A stretch of DNA of 64,000 nucleotides from Krasilnikoviella flava (lineage in GTDB: Bacteria; Actinomycetota; Actinomycetes; Actinomycetales; Cellulomonadaceae): positions 124,001 to 188,000 of the forward strand of contig NZ_FUZQ01000008.1 of the NCBI RefSeq assembly GCF_900167525.1, given 5' to 3'. The notes beneath the pieces are model-generated. The model searched no databases. It worked only from the letters and a program-made list of their open reading frames with translations, and was not told where the DNA came from. Of the stretch, positions 33,008 through 41,167 are shown in pieces (the first letter of the stretch is position 1; each line of letters opens with the position of its first letter). A program made the translations under genes and the position numbers.

Positions 33008-33630
33008 TCCGGCAGCACCAGCGCCGGCCGGTCGGGGTGGTCCACGCGCGCGACGACGTCGGCGCGCCGCTCGGGCTGCGCCTCGCGGCGGTAGCGGCCG
33101 TAGGCGGCGAGCGTCCACGCCTCGTCGAGGGGCGTGTTCCGCGTCTCCGTCGCGGGCTGCAGCGCGAGGTGCACGGCGAGGTCGACGTCGAGGCCGCGGC
33201 CGAGCGCGAGCGACCCGTCGAGCACGACGACCGTGCCGGGCGCCGCGTCGACGTAGGCGGCGCGCGTGGCGCGGTCGGTGGCCGGGTCCCGCAGCGACGG
33301 CAGCCAGCGCCCGCGGCGCACGATGCCCGTGAGCACCTCGCGGTTCAGCCCGCCGACGTCGATCCACTCCTCCAGCAGCGCGTCCGGGTCCCGGCGCCCG
33401 CGCTCCAGCCGCAGCGACGCGGGCCGCAGGAAGTCCCGCACGCGCACCCGCGCCACCGGTCGTCCCGCCGCGCGCAGCGGCTCGACGAGCGCGTCGGCGA
33501 GCGCCTCCGGCCGGGTGGACGGGTGGCCGTCGACCAGCACCCGCGCGGGCCGTGCGTCGTCGTCGTCGCCCAGGAATCGCTCGACGACGTGCGCCACCAC
33601 TCGCTCGAACGTCACCGCCTGCACCCGCAC
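33004..33630 (-). CDS. Uridine-kinase-like protein with degenerate P-loop
   Basis: A 208-residue protein aligned with the uridine kinase/phosphoribulokinase fold: LVDGHPSTRPEALADALVEP (about residues 28-47) where the kinase has xDGxxGAGKTxxAxxLA, then VRVRDFLRPASLRLERGRRD (the substrate DFxRP motif, about 58-77), TVVVLDGSLALGRGLDVDLA (Walker-B-like) and a C-terminal Y-x-x-Y/ADVV motif. The GK[ST] residues that bind phosphates are absent, so classic kinase activity is doubtful. GTG 33630 is used, with AGGTGG upstream; GTG 33624 is an alternative. Convergent with the heparinase-like gene; their stops lie within a tandem repeat. Confidence 0.72.
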   Translation of the reverse strand: MRVQAVTFERVVAHVVERFLGDDDDARPARVLVDGHPSTRPEALADALVEPLRAAGRPVARVRVRDFLRPASLRLERGRRDPDALLEEWIDVGGLNREVLTGIVRRGRWLPSLRDPATDRATRAAYVDAAPGTVVVLDGSLALGRGLDVDLAVHLALQPATETRNTPLDEAWTLAAYGRYRREAQPERRADVVARVDHPDRPALVLPD

Positions 33631-33725
33631 GCCGCCATGCTGCCACCTGTGCTGAGGGCGAGGCACCGCCTGTTCACCGAGGATTCCTTCTCGGGTCCGG
33701 CGGCCGGAGCGGGACGTCGAGGGCG

Positions 33726-34073
33726 TCAGCCCGCGTGCTCCACGCAGCGCGTGGCGGCGGGCCGCACCTCCAGCCGCGCGTCGGGGATGGGCAGGCCGCA
33801 CACCTCGCACAGGCCGTAGGTGCCGGCGGCCACGCGGCCGAGCGCCGCGAGCAGCTCGTCGCGCTCCCGCTCGGCCTCGGCCTCGAGCGCCGCCGCCTGC
33901 TGCCGCTCCCACGCGAGGGTCGTGCCCTCCGGGTCGTGCTCGTCGTCGGCGTTGGAGTCGCGGGCCGACTCGACGATGCCCTCGACGGCGCGCCGCTGCG
34001 CAGCTCGCCGGGCCTCGACGCCGGCCAGCCGGGCCCGCAGCCGTGCCTCGGCGGCGTCCGCGCGATGGGTCAT
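33726..34073 (-). CDS. DksA/TraR-type zinc-finger protein
   Basis: A 115-residue protein with a long N-terminal coiled coil (ARLRARLAGVEARRAAQRRA, about residues 8-27) containing acidic residues near the tip (DDEHDPEG). It ends in the DksA-type zinc finger CEVCGLPIPDARLEVRPAATRC (about 90-111) followed by VEHAG, so the last ligand may be histidine or the third cysteine. Proteins of this family enter the RNA polymerase secondary channel; actinobacterial members are only partly studied. ATG 34073 was chosen; longer open frame upstream lacks similarity. Divergent from the secreted glycerophosphodiesterase gene 128 bases away. Confidence 0.82.
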   Translation of the reverse strand: MTHRADAAEARLRARLAGVEARRAAQRRAVEGIVESARDSNADDEHDPEGTTLAWERQQAAALEAEAERERDELLAALGRVAAGTYGLCEVCGLPIPDARLEVRPAATRCVEHAG

Positions 34074-34201
34074 CCCGGCAGTCTCGCACCGGCACCGGAT
34101 GTTCGTCGGGCCGTCATCGACGCGCCATCCGCCGCACCCCTGGACGGTCATCCGGCGTTCCTAGCGTCCCGGGGACACCCGCCACCGCCAGGAGGAACGC
34201 C

Positions 34202-35881
34202 ATGTCGTCACCGTCCGCACCGTCCGCCCGCCGCCGCACCCTGCTCGCACCGCCGGGGACGCGCACCGTCTCCGCGACCCTTGCCTTCGCCGTCGCCACC
34301 GGGGTGTCCGTCGCGTCGCTCGCCGCGACCGTCGTCGCGCCGCCCGTAGCGACCGCCGCTCCCCTGCCCGCCGAGCCCGGCGACGTCGCGTACTCCCAGG
34401 ACTTCGACGGCGTCGCCGACGGCGCCCTGCCCGCGGGTTGGGCCGCCGCGGCCGGCGACTGGGCCGTGCGGGACGGCCGCCTGGTTGGCGAGCCGGCCGC
34501 CATCGGGCGCGTGACGTTCGGCCCGCACCTGGAGAACTACCGGCTGGAGGCGACAGTCCGCTTCGAGGCGGTGAACAACTCCGCCCGCTGGCTCGCGCCG
34601 ATCCTCGACATCGACCCCTCGGGGTCGACGCCCTGGTGGCAGGCCGCCATGCGCTCGACGACGACGGCGAGCAACGGGCTCGAGCTGGCCGAGCGCACCA
34701 CGGGGAGCACGTGGAACGTGCCGTCCACCGCGGCGGCGCCGTCGGACGCGGGCGTCGGGAAGGACGTGCGCATCGCGGTCGAGGTGCAGGGCAACCACGC
34801 CACGTGGGTCTACGACGGCCAGGAGGTGCTCGAGGGGCGCATCGGCCGCACCGACGACGGCGTCCTGGGCTTCTCCGCGGACGGCGCGCGGGTCAGCATC
34901 GACGACGTCGTCGTCACGGAGATCGACCCGAAGCCGGTGGTCAACGAGCCCGGCGACCTGCCCGTGACGGCCGCCCACCGCGGCTACTCGGCGGTCAACC
35001 CGGAGAACTCGCTCGCCGCGTACTCCGCGGCGATGAAGGCCGGCGCCGAGTACGTCGAGATCGACGTCCACACCACGGCCGACGGTGTCCCCGTCGTCCT
35101 GCACGACCAGACCGTGGACCGCACCACCGACGGCACCGGCGACGTCGCGCTGCTGTCGTCGTCGTACGTCGGCTCGATCGACGCGGGCTCCTGGTTCAGC
35201 CCGGCGTTCGCCGGGGAGCGGGTACCCACGTTCGCGCAGGTGCTCGACCTCATGGGCACCGGCAGCTCCGACCTGCTGCTGGAGATCAAGGGACCCGAGA
35301 CCCGCGAGGAGGTGCGCCGCACGGTCGACATGATCCTCGAGGCCGGGCTGGAGGACCGCGTGGTGCTGCAGTCGTTCGACGAGAAGGCCCTGGAGTACGC
35401 CTACGAGCGGGCGCCGCAGATCCCGCTCGGCCTGCTGCGCGGCACCCTGGACGCCGACCCCGTCGCCACGGCCGAACGCCTGCACGCCACGTACTACAAC
35501 CCGTCCGGCTCCGCCCTCGCGACGCGGCCGTCCGTCGCCCGCGACCTCAACGCCGCCGGCGTCGGCGTCTTCGTGTGGACGGTCGACTCCGCCGCCGACT
35601 GGACGCGGTTCACCGACCTCGGCGTCGAGGGCATGATCACCAACCGCCCCGGCGCGTTCATCGGGTGGAAGGCGGCGCAGGAGCAGGCCGACCCGGAGCC
35701 CACCCCGGGGCTGCTCGCCCGGCTCGCCGAGCTGGACCTGTCCACCGGTCAGGCGCAGCAGCTGTTCTCCGCCCTCGCCCGCGAGGACTGGGACCGGCTG
35801 GAGCGCGTCGTGACGAAGCATGTCGACGACGCCGAGCAGCGCGACGCACTGCTCGCGGAGATCGCCGAGCTGCGCGGCTGA
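34202..35881 (+). CDS. Secreted glycerophosphodiester phosphodiesterase with N-terminal lectin-like domain
   Basis: A 559-residue exported protein. The long signal peptide runs to about residue 52 (ending PVATAAPLPA). A concanavalin-like/laminin-G domain follows at about 55-240 (DFDGVADGALPAGWAAAAGD ... ISIDDVVVTE). The GDPD TIM barrel spans about 255-500: VTAAHRGYSAVNPENSLAAY (catalytic His-Arg and Glu), YVEIDVHTTADGVPVVLHDQ (metal Glu/Asp and second His) and LLLEIKGPE. A C-terminal helical tail is unassigned. It cleaves glycerophosphodiesters, here outside the cell, releasing glycerol-3-phosphate. AGGAGG lies six to seven bases before ATG. It is followed by an R-family hairpin. Confidence 0.9.
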   Translation: MSSPSAPSARRRTLLAPPGTRTVSATLAFAVATGVSVASLAATVVAPPVATAAPLPAEPGDVAYSQDFDGVADGALPAGWAAAAGDWAVRDGRLVGEPAAIGRVTFGPHLENYRLEATVRFEAVNNSARWLAPILDIDPSGSTPWWQAAMRSTTTASNGLELAERTTGSTWNVPSTAAAPSDAGVGKDVRIAVEVQGNHATWVYDGQEVLEGRIGRTDDGVLGFSADGARVSIDDVVVTEIDPKPVVNEPGDLPVTAAHRGYSAVNPENSLAAYSAAMKAGAEYVEIDVHTTADGVPVVLHDQTVDRTTDGTGDVALLSSSYVGSIDAGSWFSPAFAGERVPTFAQVLDLMGTGSSDLLLEIKGPETREEVRRTVDMILEAGLEDRVVLQSFDEKALEYAYERAPQIPLGLLRGTLDADPVATAERLHATYYNPSGSALATRPSVARDLNAAGVGVFVWTVDSAADWTRFTDLGVEGMITNRPGAFIGWKAAQEQADPEPTPGLLARLAELDLSTGQAQQLFSALAREDWDRLERVVTKHVDDAEQRDALLAEIAELRG

Positions 35882-35894
35882 ACCCTCGCGGTGA

Positions 35895-35932
35895 GAGCCT
35901 GTCGAAACCCAGGACGAGGTTTCGACAGGCTC
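35895..35932. repeat. Dispersed hairpin repeat, family R, copy 4
   Basis: Perfect 15-bp arms GAGCCTGTCGAAACC (35895-35909) and GGTTTCGACAGGCTC (35918-35932) around an 8-base loop, 13 bases after the glycerophosphodiesterase stop. A convergent-gene terminator is plausible. The TGA stop of the amidohydrolase gene (35931-35933) straddles the right arm. Confidence 0.9.
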
Positions 35933-37466
35933 AGCCACCGAGCGCGTAGTGCGTCCACCGGCCCGCGACCAGGGTGCCGGCGACGGGCGTCGCGCGCAGC
36001 TCGGCCGCCCGCTCGACCACGTCGACCCGCTCGTCCTCGACGGCGAGCGGGTCGACGTCGAGCAGGGCCAGGTCGGCGGGCCCCCCGACGGCGAGGTCGA
36101 GCGAGCGGCCGTCGACGGAGGCCTCGAGCGCGGCGCGCACGTCGATCCGCTGCTCGGGGTGCCACGGGTCCCGGCCGTCGCGCGACCGGGTGACGGCCGC
36201 GGCGAGCGCCGTCCACGGGTCGAGCGGCGCGACGGGCGCGTCCGAGCCGAGGGCCAGCGGCACCCCCGCGGCGCGCAGCTCGGCCAGCGGGAACGCGCGG
36301 GCGGTGCGTCCCGGCCACAGCTCCTCGGCGACGTCGCGGTCGTCCATCGCGTGCTCGGGCTGCACGCTCGCCGTCACTCCCAGTGCGGCGAAGCGCGCCA
36401 CCTCCTCGCGCCGCAGGAGCTGCGCGTGCTCCACGGAGCCGCGCGCGCCGGAGGCCTCGAACGCGTCCAGGGCGAGGGCGTTGGCGCGGTCGCCGATGGC
36501 GTGGATCGCGCAGCGCAGCCCCGCGGCGTGCGCACGGGCCATGAGGGGCGCGAGCTGGTCGGTCGCGATGTTGAGGATGCCGTGCGCGTCCGGGCCGGCG
36601 ATGCCGGCGTACGCGTCGAAGCAGAACGCCGTGAGCGTGTTGAGCGACCCGTCGCTGATCACCTTGAGCGGCCCCTGCGTGACCAGGTCGGAGCCCGCCG
36701 GGTCCCCGACCGGGTCGCCGTCGCGCAGCCCGGCGTCGAGCACCGCCCCCAGGTGCTGCTCCCACACGCCGGTGCGCACCCGCAGGCCGTCCCAGCCGCC
36801 CGCCACCCGGCGGCGCCAGGCGGACAGGTTGTCGGCCACCTCGAAGTCGACGACGCCGACGACGCCGCGCGCGGCGGCGGCACGGGCCGCGTCCACCACC
36901 AGGGCGTCGGCCACGGCGTCGTCCACCGTGACGATGCGCGGGCTGGCGGGCATCCACTCCTCCTCGCGCAGCAGCCCGGTGGGGTGCTCCGCGATGCCGA
37001 GGAAGCGCAGGCCCGCCGTCGACGCCCACGCGCTGTGCAGGTCGCCGGACAGCAGCACCACGGGGACGTCACCGGCGACGGCGTCGAGCGCGGCGGCGGT
37101 CGGGTCGTCCGGCCAGGTGGCCCACCGGAACCCGTAGCCCACGAGCGGCGTGCCCCCGGTGGGCGGCGCGGCCAGGTCCAGCCGGTCGCGCACCAGGGCG
37201 GCGGCGTGCGCGGCGCTCGTCGCCGCGGACACGTCGAGCCGCTGGCGCACCATCGCCCACTGCGTGAGGTGGGTGTGCGCGTCCCACAGGCCCGGCACCA
37301 CGGTGCGGCCGTCCACGTCGACCTGCTCGGGGAGGGTCGAGACGGGCACCGTGGCCGGGGCGCCCGCCGGGACCACGGCCGCGACGCGGCCGCCGTCGAG
37401 CAGGACGTCCAGGGGCCGGTCGGGGCGGCCGGCGAGGCGGGCGTTCGTCAGGAGCAGTGCGGTCAC
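35931..37466 (-). CDS. Amidohydrolase family protein (YtcJ/exoenzyme-regulatory AepA-like)
   Basis: A 511-residue metal-dependent hydrolase of the amidohydrolase 3 class. The metal-binding HxH is in VVPGLWDAHTHLTQWA (about residues 57-72). A further metal histidine is in CAIHAIGDRANALALDAFEA (about 318-337) and in GSVEHAQLLRREEVARFAAL. The catalytic aspartate is in PLALGSDAPVAPLDPW (about 413-428). Substrate unknown; members hydrolyse amides or N-acyl compounds. GTG 37466 was chosen at the start of similarity. The stop codon lies in an R-family repeat; 20 bases upstream of its start lies the UPF0303-type gene, probably in the same transcript. Confidence 0.87.
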   Translation of the reverse strand: MTALLLTNARLAGRPDRPLDVLLDGGRVAAVVPAGAPATVPVSTLPEQVDVDGRTVVPGLWDAHTHLTQWAMVRQRLDVSAATSAAHAAALVRDRLDLAAPPTGGTPLVGYGFRWATWPDDPTAAALDAVAGDVPVVLLSGDLHSAWASTAGLRFLGIAEHPTGLLREEEWMPASPRIVTVDDAVADALVVDAARAAAARGVVGVVDFEVADNLSAWRRRVAGGWDGLRVRTGVWEQHLGAVLDAGLRDGDPVGDPAGSDLVTQGPLKVISDGSLNTLTAFCFDAYAGIAGPDAHGILNIATDQLAPLMARAHAAGLRCAIHAIGDRANALALDAFEASGARGSVEHAQLLRREEVARFAALGVTASVQPEHAMDDRDVAEELWPGRTARAFPLAELRAAGVPLALGSDAPVAPLDPWTALAAAVTRSRDGRDPWHPEQRIDVRAALEASVDGRSLDLAVGGPADLALLDVDPLAVEDERVDVVERAAELRATPVAGTLVAGRWTHYALGG

Positions 37467-37486
37467 GGGGCCACCGTAGGGGGCGG

Positions 37487-37984
37487 TCAGGCGCTGCCGG
37501 CGTCGTGGATGCGCAGCGCCTCCACGACGAGCGCGTGGTCGTCGGCCTGCGCCAGCCCGGACACGGTGACGACGCCGACGATCCCCACGCCCTCCACCCG
37601 CACGGGGAACGCGCCGCCGTGCGCGGCGTACTCCTGCAGCGGCAGCTGGTGCTTGGTGTTGAAGTCCTTGCCCTTCGCGCGGGCGCGCAGGCCGGTGAGG
37701 TACGACGACGCGCCGAACCGCTCCACGACGCGCACCTTGCGCGCCACCCACGAGTCGTTGTCAGGGCTCGTGCCCTCGCGCGCGGCGTGGAACACCTGCT
37801 GCGGCCCCTTGCGGACGTCGACGGTCACCCCCAGCCCGCGCTCGGCGGCCAGCTCGACCAGCAGGCAGCCCAGCTGCCACGCGTCGTCGTGCGTGAACCG
37901 GGTGAGCACGAGCTCCCGCTCCTGCTGCTCGACCTCGGCGACCAGGGCTGCGACGTCCTCGATGTCCCGCGTGCTGTCTCCCAC
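37487..37984 (-). CDS. Heme-degrading-domain (UPF0303/GlcG-like) protein
   Basis: A 165-residue protein of the UPF0303/HbpS-like superfamily: ELVLTRFTHDDAWQLGCLLV (about residues 24-43), VFHAAREGTSPDNDSWVARK, and AHGGAFPVRVEGVGIVGVVT (about 120-139), the glycine-rich GlcG/HbpS hallmark. Proteins with this fold bind heme or cobalamin-like cofactors; the true activity of this branch is unclear. GTG 37984 starts; the divergent alpha/beta-hydrolase-like gene starts 50 bases away. The amidohydrolase follows 20 bases downstream on the same strand. Confidence 0.83.
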   Translation of the reverse strand: MGDSTRDIEDVAALVAEVEQQERELVLTRFTHDDAWQLGCLLVELAAERGLGVTVDVRKGPQQVFHAAREGTSPDNDSWVARKVRVVERFGASSYLTGLRARAKGKDFNTKHQLPLQEYAAHGGAFPVRVEGVGIVGVVTVSGLAQADDHALVVEALRIHDAGSA

Positions 37985-38034
37985 GAGGCCAGCGTGCCAC
38001 GCGCGCCCGCCCCGGTGGCGGTACCGTCGCCCGC

Positions 38035-38979
38035 GTGACCCGACTGGTGCTCGTCCACGGCCGTGACCTCGACGGACGCGACCCGGAGGCGCTCGAGGCG
38101 GAGTGGCTCGGCGCGCTGGGGGCGGGGCTCGCCGCGGCGGGCTCCACGCTGCGGCCCACGGACGCCGACGCGTCGTTCGTCTACTACGGCGACACCCTGG
38201 AGCGGTTGGTCGACGGCGGCACGCCGCCGCCGGTGACGGTGCACGCGCGGGGTGCCGACCCGGCCGCGCTCCCCCGGCTCGCGGGTGCCCTGCCCGACGG
38301 CGAGGTGCAGTTCGTGCTCGACGTCGCGCGCGACGTGCTGGCGGCCACCGGGCACCGGCCCGACGTCGGGCCGGTGCCCCCGCCCGTGGAGGCGGAGGGC
38401 GTGGTGGGCGACGCCCTCGTCGAGGCGCTCGTGGCGGCCCTTGCCCTCGTGGACCGGTACGTGCCGGGCGTGAGCGCCGCCGTCCTGCTCACGCTCACCC
38501 GCGACGTGTACGCCGTCCTGCACGACGACGCCGTCCGGCGCGTGGTCGAGGCGGGCCTGGACGACGCGCTGGCCGGCGACGAGCCCGCCGTCGTCGTCGC
38601 CCACTCCCTGGGCAGCGTGGTGGCGTACCCGGTGCTGGCCGGGCGGAACGCCGGCCCCGACGTGCCGCTGCTGCTCACGCCGGGCTCGCCGCTCGGCATC
38701 CGCGCGGTCCTCGCGGCGCTGCATGCGCGGGCACCGCTGAGGTTCCCCGCACAGGTGGCCCGCTGGGTGAGCCCCCGCGACCCGCGTGACCTGCTCGCGC
38801 TGCACGACCTCACCCCCGCCGCCTTCCCGCTGCCGACAGGATCACCGGGGGTCGAGGCCCTGCGCGTGACCAACCGGGCGCCCGGCTCCCACGCCGCCGC
38901 GTACCGGCTCGACGGCGGCTGGGCGGGGTATCTCGCCCTGCCGGAGGTCGCCGGGCCCGTGGCCGAGGCGCTGACGTAG
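38035..38979 (+). CDS. Alpha/beta-hydrolase-like protein
   Basis: A 314-residue protein that begins with the first-strand motif TRLVLVHGRDLDGRDPEALE and has the nucleophile elbow VVVAHSLGSVVAYPVLAG (about residues 183-200), giving Ser in A-H-S-L-G-S. A strand and oxyanion pocket precede it, and a C-terminal histidine (GSHAAAYRLDGGW) could complete the triad. No family-level substrate is recognised. GTG 38035 has no strong ribosome site. Divergent from the UPF0303-type gene. Confidence 0.7.
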   Translation: MTRLVLVHGRDLDGRDPEALEAEWLGALGAGLAAAGSTLRPTDADASFVYYGDTLERLVDGGTPPPVTVHARGADPAALPRLAGALPDGEVQFVLDVARDVLAATGHRPDVGPVPPPVEAEGVVGDALVEALVAALALVDRYVPGVSAAVLLTLTRDVYAVLHDDAVRRVVEAGLDDALAGDEPAVVVAHSLGSVVAYPVLAGRNAGPDVPLLLTPGSPLGIRAVLAALHARAPLRFPAQVARWVSPRDPRDLLALHDLTPAAFPLPTGSPGVEALRVTNRAPGSHAAAYRLDGGWAGYLALPEVAGPVAEALT

Positions 38980-39018
38980 CGCCCGCTCGCCGTCCCGTCG
39001 GGGGACGAGCAGGAACCG

Positions 39019-39444
39019 CTACGTCGCGGTGTTCCGCCAGCCGGGGAGCAGCCGCTCCAGCGCGGCGACGAGCTCGATGGAGCTGCCGTCCTTGCCGCCG
39101 GCGCCCAGGATCATCGGCGGACGCTGCGGTGCCACGCGCGCCCCGCGCACCCGGTCGACCAGCGTGAGCGGGGCGGTGAGCACGTAGAACGTGCCGTCGG
39201 TCGTGACGCCTGCCGTGCGGTCCTGCCGCAGGTACCAGCCGCGCAGCGACGTGCGCGCGGTCCCGCGGCCGCCGTACCCCTTGACCTGCAGCGGCTCGGG
39301 CTCCAGCCCGGCAGCCGCCGCGGCCCGGACGAAGTCGCGCAGCAGCGCCTCCGCCTCCTCGTGCTCGACGTCCTGCCGCGCCCGCAGGCGCTCCGCCTGC
39401 ACGCGCGCGGCCTCGGTGCGCTGCGCCGCCCAGTCGTCGCTCAC
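39019..39444 (-). CDS. Conserved hypothetical protein
   Basis: A 141-residue protein with a charged helical N terminus (about residues 1-45) followed by a compact domain: VKGYGGRGTARTSLRGWYLR (about 54-73), TTDGTFYVLTAPL (about 80-92) and GAGGKDGSSIELVAALERLL (about 114-133). No known enzyme motif is visible. Composition and context suggest a cytosolic actinobacterial protein. Start GTG 39444; a 44-bp palindrome begins 25 bases upstream, separating it from the MerR gene. Confidence 0.65.
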   Translation of the reverse strand: MSDDWAAQRTEAARVQAERLRARQDVEHEEAEALLRDFVRAAAAAGLEPEPLQVKGYGGRGTARTSLRGWYLRQDRTAGVTTDGTFYVLTAPLTLVDRVRGARVAPQRPPMILGAGGKDGSSIELVAALERLLPGWRNTAT

Positions 39445-39468
39445 CCGCGCATCCTCCCACCCGCCGAG

Positions 39469-39512
39469 TTGTCAGAGCCAGGTCGGGGTATGGGCCTTCC
39501 AGGCTCTGACAA
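39469..39512. repeat. 44-bp dispersed palindrome, family T, copy B
   Basis: Arms TTGTCAGAGCC and GGCTCTGACAA flank an imperfect centre with the family loop CGGGGTATGGGCC. It lies between the MerR gene end and the start of the 141-residue hypothetical gene, both on the minus strand, so it can terminate the MerR transcript. Confidence 0.9.
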
Positions 39513-39529
39513 GTCCCCTGGCCCGCGAG

Positions 39530-39539
39530 TTGTCAGAGC
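39530..39539. repeat. Partial copy of the 44-bp palindrome family
   Basis: TTGTCAGAGC, preceded by GCGAG as in the full copies, repeats the left arm of the neighbouring element 17 bases away. The right arm is missing. The TGA stop of the MerR gene (39533-39535, minus strand) is made by this fragment. Confidence 0.65.
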
Positions 39540-40291
39540 TCGCGCTCGGCGTAGGCGACGAGGGCGTCGCGCACGACCGTCGCGCCCTCGGTGCCGCCGT
39601 AGTTCTTCGCGAACCGCGGGTCGGCCACGTACATCTCGGCCAGGCCGACGACGTACTCCTTCGTCGGCCGTCCCTGCTCGGACCCCGGCGTGCCGGGGAT
39701 GCCGCCCAGCCAGGCCGCGTGCCGGGCGGCGAGCGCCTGCGCCTCCTCGGACGTCGGGTCGACGCCGCGGCGCGCGGCCTCGCCCCAGGCCTCGCCGAGC
39801 TCCTTCGTGCGGGCCTGCCACTCCTTCTGGCCCTCGGGCCCCAGCCCGCGCCACCAGGCGTCGCTCCGCGCGTACGCGTCGGCGCCCCAGCGCTCGGTCA
39901 CCTCCTCCTCGTGCTGCGTGTGGTCGAAGCCGTCGAGCATGTCCTCGGCCATGAGCCGTTCTCCCTTCTCGATCGCGGTCACGGTCCGCTCCACGGACGC
40001 CACCTGCCGCGCCAGGCGGTCCTGCTCGGCGCGCAGCTGGTCGAGGTGGAGGCGCAGCGCGCCGGCCTCGTCCGCCTGCTCGTCGAGCACCCGGCCGATG
40101 TCGGTCAGCGGCAGGCCCAGGTCGCGCAGCAGCAGGATGCGCTGCAGGCGCCGAACCCGGGCGTCGTCGTACTGCCGCAGCCCGCCTGGCCCGGTGCCCG
40201 ACGGCGCCAGCAGACCGATCTGGTCGTAGTGCCGCAGGGTGCGGCTGCTGATGCCGGCGAGCCGGGCGACGTCCTGGATGGAGCGGTTCAT
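39533..40291 (-). CDS. MerR-family regulator, TipA-like
   Basis: A 252-residue MerR protein. The DNA-binding domain is at residues 1-70 (IQDVARLAGISSRTLRHYDQ, then PGGLRQYDDARVRRLQRILL). A coiled-coil follows (about 75-120). The C-terminal TipAS-like antibiotic-binding domain includes GFDHTQHEEEVTERWGADAY (about 128-147) and YVADPRFAKNYGG (about 223-235). TipAL-type proteins activate transcription on binding thiopeptides or other drugs. It lies opposite a lipoprotein gene, with a perfect dyad 15 bases before its ATG. Its C terminus ends in a partial 44-bp repeat that supplies the stop. Confidence 0.92.
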   Translation of the reverse strand: MNRSIQDVARLAGISSRTLRHYDQIGLLAPSGTGPGGLRQYDDARVRRLQRILLLRDLGLPLTDIGRVLDEQADEAGALRLHLDQLRAEQDRLARQVASVERTVTAIEKGERLMAEDMLDGFDHTQHEEEVTERWGADAYARSDAWWRGLGPEGQKEWQARTKELGEAWGEAARRGVDPTSEEAQALAARHAAWLGGIPGTPGSEQGRPTKEYVVGLAEMYVADPRFAKNYGGTEGATVVRDALVAYAEREL

Positions 40292-40306
40292 GTTGTCGAC
40301 GGTAGA

Positions 40307-40325
40307 GGTTGACGCCGCGTCAACC
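40307..40325. promoter_or_regulatory. Perfect dyad, probable MerR operator
   Basis: GGTTGACGCCGCGTCAACC is a perfect 19-bp palindrome (9-bp arms around one C), 15 bases upstream of the MerR start. MerR proteins bind such dyads between -35 and -10 elements. Probable autoregulatory site; the divergent lipoprotein gene begins 120 bases away. Confidence 0.78.
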
Positions 40326-40445
40326 GCAAGAGGTGGGTCACGGGTCGTCCGAGGAGCCCGCGGTCGCGGTCGTCGGGCCGGCAGATGAGGATCTTCACAT
40401 CCACGCCTCATCCGCGGGTCACCGACCGTCCGGAGGATCGTCGTC

Positions 40446-41051
40446 ATGAGCAACCGCACCGCACGCCGCACCGCCGTCCCTGTCGCGCTCGCCCTGACCC
40501 TCGGCCTCGTGCTCACCGCCTGCGCCGACGACTCCGGCGACGGCGCCGCGCCCGCGGGCGGGACCACGACGTCCACCGACGACCCGGCGACCAGCGGCGC
40601 GACGGACGACGGCGCGTCGCCGAGCGCGTCCGCCGTGCCGGAGCACCGCACGGCCGCCGGTCTGCTGGCGATCGCCACCGCGGAGAAGAAGGCCGGCGGC
40701 ACCGCCTTCGCCATCGACGACCCCGACCGTGACAACACCTGGGAGATCGGCGTCGCGACCGGGAAGATCAGCGTCGAGGTCGAGGTCAGCGCCGACGGCA
40801 CCGAGGTGGTGGGCACGCGGGACGACGACCTCGACGCCGACGACCGCCAGGCCATCGCCGACGCGAAGTTCTCGATCACCCAGGCCATCGAACGCACGGT
40901 CGCGACGTCGGGCGGCGACCTCGACGACGCGGAGCTGGACGAGGACGACGGCCGGTTCCAGTGGTCGGTCACCGTGCTGGTGGACGGCGCCGAGGTCGAC
41001 TTCCGGGTCGGCACCCAGGACGGCACCGTCACCCAGGAGCGCGAGGACTGA
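40446..41051 (+). CDS. PepSY-domain lipoprotein
   Basis: A 201-residue lipoprotein: arginine-rich N terminus, hydrophobic segment and lipobox VLTAC (cysteine about residue 26). A Ser/Thr/Asp-rich linker of about 45 residues follows, then two PepSY-like repeats: LLAIATAEKKAGGTAFAIDD ... ISVEVEVSADGTEVVGTRDD and ADAKFSITQAIERTVATSGG ... VTVLVDGAEVDFRVG. PepSY domains are thought to inhibit proteases or sense small ligands outside the cell. ATG 40446 follows GGAGG by nine bases. Divergent from the MerR regulator. Confidence 0.85.
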   Translation: MSNRTARRTAVPVALALTLGLVLTACADDSGDGAAPAGGTTTSTDDPATSGATDDGASPSASAVPEHRTAAGLLAIATAEKKAGGTAFAIDDPDRDNTWEIGVATGKISVEVEVSADGTEVVGTRDDDLDADDRQAIADAKFSITQAIERTVATSGGDLDDAELDEDDGRFQWSVTVLVDGAEVDFRVGTQDGTVTQERED

Positions 41052-41167
41052 CCGGACCGGTCGACCTGCCTGGCCTGCGTCCTGCCTGGCCCTGCGTCGC
41101 CCGGGGCACCGCTGAATCACCCCCGCCGACCGTTGACCCGCCCTGACACCGGTGGGTCACTGGAGAT

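Noticed and set aside
37757-37775. A GTTGTCAGGGCTCG stretch resembling the 44-bp palindrome arm
   Set aside because: It lies within the UPF0303-type coding sequence, has no matching second arm, and encodes conserved-looking residues.
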